In this document: in pieces, positions 59,244-64,000 of the stretch
Position numbering within the stretch: position 1 is the first letter of the stretch
Layout: every line of letters begins with the position of its first letter
DNA from: Nocardioides ungokensis
GTDB lineage: Bacteria > Actinomycetota > Actinomycetes > Propionibacteriales > Nocardioidaceae
Assembly: GCF_013466985.1 (NCBI RefSeq)
Contig: NZ_CP059164.1
Span: 3,295,001-3,359,000, forward strand
Direction: 5' to 3'
Length of the DNA: 64,000 nt
Notes under the pieces: generated by a model
Database searches by the model: none
What the model was told of the DNA's origin: nothing
The model's input: the letters and a program-made list of their open reading frames with translations, nothing else
Program-made: the position numbers and the translations under genes

Positions 59244-59843
59244 TCAGCTGAAGTCGAGATCCGCCGTCCGGCTGCGCTTCAGCTCGAAGAAGTAGGGGTA
59301 GGCCGCCAGCGCGACGGCACCGTCCCAGACCTTGCCGGCCTCCTCGCCACGCGGGATCGAGGTGAGGACCGGGCCGAAGAAGGCCGTGCCCTCGATGGCG
59401 ATGGTCGGCGTGCCGACCTCGTCGCCCACCTGGTCCATGCCGAGGTGGTGCGACTTCCTGATGTCCTCGTCGTAGGACGGGTCGTCCATCGCCTCGACCA
59501 GGTTCGCCGGCAGGCCCGCCTCGGCGAGCGCCGCCGCGACCAGCTCGCGCGACTGCTTCTGGCCCTCGTTGTGGAGACGGGTGCCGAGCGCGGTGTAGAG
59601 CGGGAGCAGCACGTCCTTGCCGTGCCTCTGCTCGGCGGCCATGCAGACCCGGACCGGGCCCCAGGCGTCGGCGAGCATGTCGCGGTACTCCTGCGGGATG
59701 TCCTTGTCCTCGTTGAGGTAGGCGAGGCTCATGATGTGCCAGGTGACGTTGATGTCACGCACCTTCTCCACCTCGAGGATCCACCGCGAGGTGATCCAGG
59801 CGAACGGGCAGCGCGGGTCGAACCAGAAGTCGGCATTCGTCAT
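59244..59843 (-). CDS. DsbA-family, Rv2466c-like protein with CPFA active site
   Basis: 199 residues, ATG after GCAGGTC. Closely resembles the mycobacterial mycothiol-dependent nitroreductase Rv2466c: [71 protein letters not shown] and [11 protein letters not shown]. The recalled mycobacterial active site is CPWC; here it is CPFA, so only the first cysteine remains. A monothiol mycoredoxin-like mechanism is therefore likely. Thioredoxin fold with a helical insert. Cytosolic. Confidence 0.86.
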   Translation of the reverse strand: MTNADFWFDPRCPFAWITSRWILEVEKVRDINVTWHIMSLAYLNEDKDIPQEYRDMLADAWGPVRVCMAAEQRHGKDVLLPLYTALGTRLHNEGQKQSRELVAAALAEAGLPANLVEAMDDPSYDEDIRKSHHLGMDQVGDEVGTPTIAIEGTAFFGPVLTSIPRGEEAGKVWDGAVALAAYPYFFELKRSRTADLDFS

Positions 59844-59938
59844 GACCTGCACAACACCGCCTTGACCCCGGAGATTCCCCAAGATGGGCCATGGCGCCCC
59901 GGCCTTCCCTGGCCCGTTCGGGCCAGCCCGTCCCTCGC

Positions 59939-61294
59939 TCAGGCGACCAGCGAGAGGCCGAGGCCGACCAGGGCGCACACGCCCAGCGTGCGCAGCACCG
60001 ACCAGCGGAGCCTGAAGACCAGGACGAGCGCCAGCGCGGTGACCACGAACGAGGTCCACACGTACGACGACCACACGGGCACGACCAGGGAGACCGGACC
60101 GGCGGTGAGCGTCGTGGTGGCGGAGAAGAGGGTGTGCACCGCGAAGTAGACCGCGAGGTTGGCGATGACCCCCACGACCGCGGCGGTGACACCGGTGAGC
60201 GCCGCGGCGAGGGCCGTGCTGCCGCGGAGCCGCTCGACGTACGGCGCGCCGAGGAAGATGAAGAGGAAGCAGGGGACGAACGTGACCCACACGGTCAGGA
60301 GCGACGCCAGGACGGCCGCCACCCAGGGGTCGAGCCCACCCGGGTGCCGGTAGGCGCCGAGGAACGCGACGAACTGCACCACCATGATCAGCGGGCCGGG
60401 CGTGCTCTCGGCCAGCGCGAGCCCACGCACCATCTCCCCCGCCGAGAGCCAGCCGAAGGTGCCGACCGCCGCCTGGGCGACGTAGGACAGCACGGCGTAC
60501 GCACCACCGAAGGTCACCAGCGCCATCCCGCCGAAGAAGACGCCCTGGTCGGTGAAGACCGTGCGCGAACCCGAGGCGAGCACGAAGGCGAGGACCACCG
60601 GCGCCACCCAGAGCAGCACCCCGACGAGGAGGACGGTCAGGTTGCGGCGCGCGGACGGGCTCGCCCGGTGCAGGGCGTCGTCGGGAACCAGGGGCGGCGG
60701 CGAGCCGTCCTCGGCCTCGACCGCGGGCCGGGCCATCACCGCGGGACGCCAACGGCCGAGGGCCCAGCCGACCAGTCCTGCCGCCAGCACCACGAGGGGG
60801 AACGGCAGGCCGAGCAGGGCCAGCAGCAGGAAGGCTCCGACCGCCAGCCAGACCAGGGCCCGGTGCCGCAGCGCCCGGCTCGCGATCCGGACGACCGCCT
60901 GCACCACGATCGCGATCACGGCGGGCGCCAGCCCGACGAACAGGCCGGTGACGACGGCGGAGTCGCCGTGGGCGACGTAGGCCCACGAGAGCGCCAGCAT
61001 CGCCACCACCCCGGGCAGCACGAAGAGGAAGCCCGCGACCAGTCCGCCGATCCAGCCGTTGAGCAGCCAGCCCGTGTAGATGGCCAGCTGCTGGGCCTCC
61101 GGCCCCGGCAGCAGCATGCAGAAGCTCAGGGCGTGCAGGAACCGCCGCTCCCCCACCCAGCGTCGCTCGTCGACGAGGACGCGCTGCATGACCGCGATCT
61201 GCCCGGCCGGGCCACCGAAGGTCTGCAGCGAGATGAGGAACCACGCCTTCGTCGCCACACGCAACGGCACGACATGTCCCTCGATGCGTTCCAC
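59939..61294 (-). CDS. chrA: Chromate transporter ChrA, long-chain type
   Basis: 451 residues from GTG 61294, preceded by GAGGAGG. Two homologous halves: the first has [21 protein letters not shown] and [20 protein letters not shown], the second [18 protein letters not shown] and [20 protein letters not shown]. About 10-12 membrane spans. It exports chromate by a CHR mechanism, though some relatives move other anions. Divergent from pepN with about 100 bp between. No chromate regulator is nearby. Confidence 0.92.
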   Translation of the reverse strand: MERIEGHVVPLRVATKAWFLISLQTFGGPAGQIAVMQRVLVDERRWVGERRFLHALSFCMLLPGPEAQQLAIYTGWLLNGWIGGLVAGFLFVLPGVVAMLALSWAYVAHGDSAVVTGLFVGLAPAVIAIVVQAVVRIASRALRHRALVWLAVGAFLLLALLGLPFPLVVLAAGLVGWALGRWRPAVMARPAVEAEDGSPPPLVPDDALHRASPSARRNLTVLLVGVLLWVAPVVLAFVLASGSRTVFTDQGVFFGGMALVTFGGAYAVLSYVAQAAVGTFGWLSAGEMVRGLALAESTPGPLIMVVQFVAFLGAYRHPGGLDPWVAAVLASLLTVWVTFVPCFLFIFLGAPYVERLRGSTALAAALTGVTAAVVGVIANLAVYFAVHTLFSATTTLTAGPVSLVVPVWSSYVWTSFVVTALALVLVFRLRWSVLRTLGVCALVGLGLSLVA

Positions 61295-61396
61295 CGGGCC
61301 ATCCTCCTCAAAGTGCACCCGTCCGGTCGAGTAAACCCGGTGTGGCGCAGATAACGATTTCCCTACCGCCCGGGCCCTGGTGAGAGGATGCGAAAC

Positions 61397-63956
61397 ATGC
61401 CTGGAACCAACCTCACCCGGGATGAGGCCGCCACCCGCGCCGCCCTCCTGGACGTCACGTCGTACTCCATCGACCTGGATCTCACGACGGACGAGAAGAC
61501 CTTCGGCTCGACCACCACCATCCGGTTCACCTGCGCCGAGCCCGGCGCGGAGACGTTCGCGGACCTCGTCGACGCCACCATCCACGAGATCACGCTGAAC
61601 GGCGCGTCGATCGACCCGGCCACGGCGTACGCCGACAGCCGGATCGCGCTCTCCGGGCTCGCCACCGAGAAACGAGCTCGTGGTCAGGGCCGACTGCACC
61701 TACTCCCGCACCGGTGAGGGCCTGCACCGCTTCGGGACCCTGCCGACGACCGGGTCTACCTCTACTCCCAGTTCGAGGTGCCCGACGCCCGCCGCGTCTA
61801 CACCACCTTCGAGCAGCCCGACCTCAAGGCGCCGTTCACCTTCCGGGTGACCGCCCCGAGCCACTGGAAGGTCGTCTCGAACGCCGCGACCCCGGATCCG
61901 CGCGAGATCGCCGACGGCACGTCGGTGTGGGAGTTCCCGGAGACCCGGCCGATGTCGACCTACATCACGGCGCTCGTCGCCGGCGAGTACCACGAGGTCC
62001 TCGACACCTACCGGGGCAAGCACGGCGACATCCCGCTCGGCCACTACTGCCGCCAGTCGCTGGTCCAGCACATGGACGTCGAGGAGCTGGTCAAGCTCAC
62101 CCGTCAGGGCTTCGAGTTCTTCGAGGAGCTCTTCGACTACCCCTACCCGTTCGGCAAGTACGACCAGCTCTACGTGCCGGAGTACAACATGGGCGCGATG
62201 GAGAACGCCGGCTGCGTGACGCTGCGCGACGAGTACCTCCCCGCAGCCGCCAGGACCGCTCGTTCTACGAGTTCCGCGCCGAGGTCATCCTCCACGAGAT
62301 GGCGCACATGTGGTTCGGCGACCTCGTGACCATGAAGTGGTGGACGACCTCTGGCTCAACGAGTCCTTCGCCGAGTGGGCCTGCTACCACGCGGCCGTCG
62401 AGGCCACCGAGTTCACCGAGTCGTGGGTCGGGTTCACCAACGCCCGCAAGAACTGGGCCTACCGCCAGGACCAGCTGCCCAGCACCCACCCGATCGCGGC
62501 CGACAACGTCGACCTGCGCGCCGTCGAGGTGAACTTCGACGGCATCACCTACGCCAAGGGCGCCTCGGTGCTCAAGCAGCTGGTCGCCTGGGTCGGGCTC
62601 GACAACTTCGTCGAGGGCATCCGCGGCTACTTCAAGGAGTTCGCGTTCTCCAACTCCGAGTTCAAGGACCTGCTGGCCGCGCTGGAGAAGGCCTCCGGCC
62701 GCGAGCTCCAGTCGTGGGCGCAGGAGTGGCTCCAGACCGCGGGCGTGAACACCCTCTCCCCCGAGTTCGAGCTCGACGCCGACGGCCGCTACACGTCGTT
62801 CGCCGTCCGCCAGACCGCGGCCGCGGACCAGCCCACGCTGCGTCGCCACCGGCTGGGCATCGGCCTCTACGACGCCGTGCCCAACGAGGACGGGGCCGTC
62901 CGCCTGGTGCGTCGTACCTCGCTCGAGACCGACGTCGTGGGCGAGCTGACCGACGTCGCTGCGCTGGTCGGGCAGAAGCAGCCCGACCTGCTGCTGCTCA
63001 ACGAGGGCGACCTCGCCTACGCCAAGATCCGCCTCGACGAGCGGTCGCTGGCGACCGTGATCGGCGGCATCTCGACGCTCGACGACGCCCTGGCCCGGGC
63101 CCTGTGCTGGGGCGCGGCGTGGGACATGACCCGCGACGCCGAGATGAGCGCCAGCGACTTCGTGGCGCTGGTCCTCTCCGGCATCGGCACCGAGAGCGAC
63201 GCGTTCGGCGTCAGCCGGATCCCCGGCTATGCCGCGCAGGCGGTCAACTCCTTCAGCGCGCCCGGCAACAAGGCTGCACTGCGCGAGACCTGGGAGCAGG
63301 GCCTGCGCAAGCTGCTGGAGAACGCCGAGCCGGGCAGCGACCACCAGCTGTCCTTCGCACGTGCCTTCGCCGGCGCGGCCCACAGCGAGGCGGCGCTCAA
63401 CGACCTCGAGGCGCTGCTCGACGGCACCCTCGCCTTCGAGGGTCTGGCGATCGACACCGACCTGCGCTGGACACTGCTCAACGGGCTCGCCCGCAACGGC
63501 CGCGCCGACGCCGACCGGATCGCCGAGGAGCTCACCCGCGACAACACGATCTCCGGCCAGGAGCACGCCGCCGCCGCCCGGGCGCTGCGCCCGACCGCGG
63601 AGGCCAAGGCCGAGGCCTGGGAGATCGCGATGGTCCGCGACGACGTCGCGAACGAGACCCAGCGCAGCGTGGTGATGGCCTTCCAGGTGAACGGCCAGGA
63701 CGAGGTGCTCGCGCCGTACGTCGAGCGGTACCTCGCCGCTGCCGACACCATGTGGGAGGAGAAGGGCACCCAGCGGGCCTCCACGGCCCTGGAGTTCATC
63801 TTCCCGCGGCCGCTGGCCAGCCAGGAGCTGCTCGACCGGGTCGACGCGTGGCTGGAGTCCTCGCCGGCGAACCCGGCAGCGAAGCGCTACGTGCGCGAGG
63901 GCCGGGCCGACGTCGCCCGCGCGCTGGCCGCGCAGGCGAAGGACGCGCAGGGCTGA
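61397..63956 (+). CDS. pepN: Aminopeptidase N, four frameshifts
   Basis: 853 residues after correction. M1 zinc aminopeptidase: substrate-binding MGAMEN in YNMGAMENAGCV, zinc site HEMAH in VILHEMAHMWFGD, and the third ligand Glu in WLNESFAEW. The N-terminal beta domain precedes them and an ERAP1-like helical C-terminal domain follows. Frame breaks are an extra A near 61674, a missing base near 61736, a missing C near 62245 and a missing G near 62341. Family sequence continues across each. ATG 61397 was chosen with GAGAGG nine bases upstream. The window ends 44 bases after its stop. Confidence 0.92.
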
Positions 63957-64000
63957 TCAGGTCCTGACCCCCCCGAGACGACGAGAAGGCCCCCGCCACA

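Overview
The window is very GC-rich DNA from an actinobacterium. The gene order (tig-clpP1-clpP2-clpX; ndk-mreBCD-mrdA-rodA; TIGR03960-TIGR03936-rne-rplU-rpmA-obgE-proB; cysteine desulfurase-mnmA-MetE-like), a mycothiol-type DinB protein, an Rv2466c-like thiol protein, a DUF222/HNH (13E12) element and REP-like palindromes all point to Nocardioidaceae, most likely Nocardioides or a close relative. Genus assignment is inference. Most of the window is core chromosome; no prophage, integrase, insertion sequence, CRISPR array or secondary-metabolite cluster was seen.

Layout. 1-6 kb: the tail of a DHA2 drug exporter, a DJ-1/PfpI protein, a MetE-like protein, mnmA and its cysteine desulfurase (tRNA 2-thiouridine synthesis), a lipoprotein and an ANT-like nucleotidyltransferase. 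6-13 kb: proB, obgE, rpmA, rplU and a 1111-residue RNase E/G with a Lys/Ala-rich N-terminal extension. 13-20 kb: the two linked radical-SAM genes (TIGR03936 and TIGR03960), separated here by a broken DUF222/HNH gene, a winged-helix gene and an MFS exporter. 20-26 kb: accessory genes (DUF4188, DinB-SnoaL, APH, DHA2 exporter, ChaA-like antiporter). 26-35 kb: the cell-elongation operon mreB-mreC-mreD-mrdA-rodA, a large LuxR/ATPase regulator and ndk. 35-44 kb: a PPOX gene divergent from a MocR/PdxR regulator, DUF4233, folC, an exported protein, a GNAT enzyme, valS and a His/Gln/Gly-rich membrane-anchored protein. 44-50 kb: clpX, clpP2, clpP1, a lipase-like hydrolase, tig, and tRNA-Pro(UGG) and tRNA-Gly(UCC). 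50-64 kb: a SpoIIE-type phosphatase, Nei-like glycosylase, rpiB, esterase, LURP-one-like protein, DUF2568 protein, metG, a GOLPH3-like protein, a CHAP-domain secreted hydrolase, a CPFA thiol protein, chrA and pepN.

Two points matter most for a user. First, at least ten otherwise intact conserved genes carry single-base indels, so most look like base-calling errors: proB, the DinB-SnoaL gene, chaA, mrdA, the LuxR regulator, PPOX, tig, the phosphatase, the DUF2568 gene and pepN. Correcting each indel gives a whole number of codons. One indel makes the LuxR regulator read in frame into mreB, a false 1352-residue fusion. Second, about eleven genes have a TANNNT -10 element 6-9 bases before the start codon, which implies widespread leaderless transcription. 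clpP1 adds a ClgR-like operator upstream of its element. No clearly new multi-gene system was found; the most unusual items are listed as findings.
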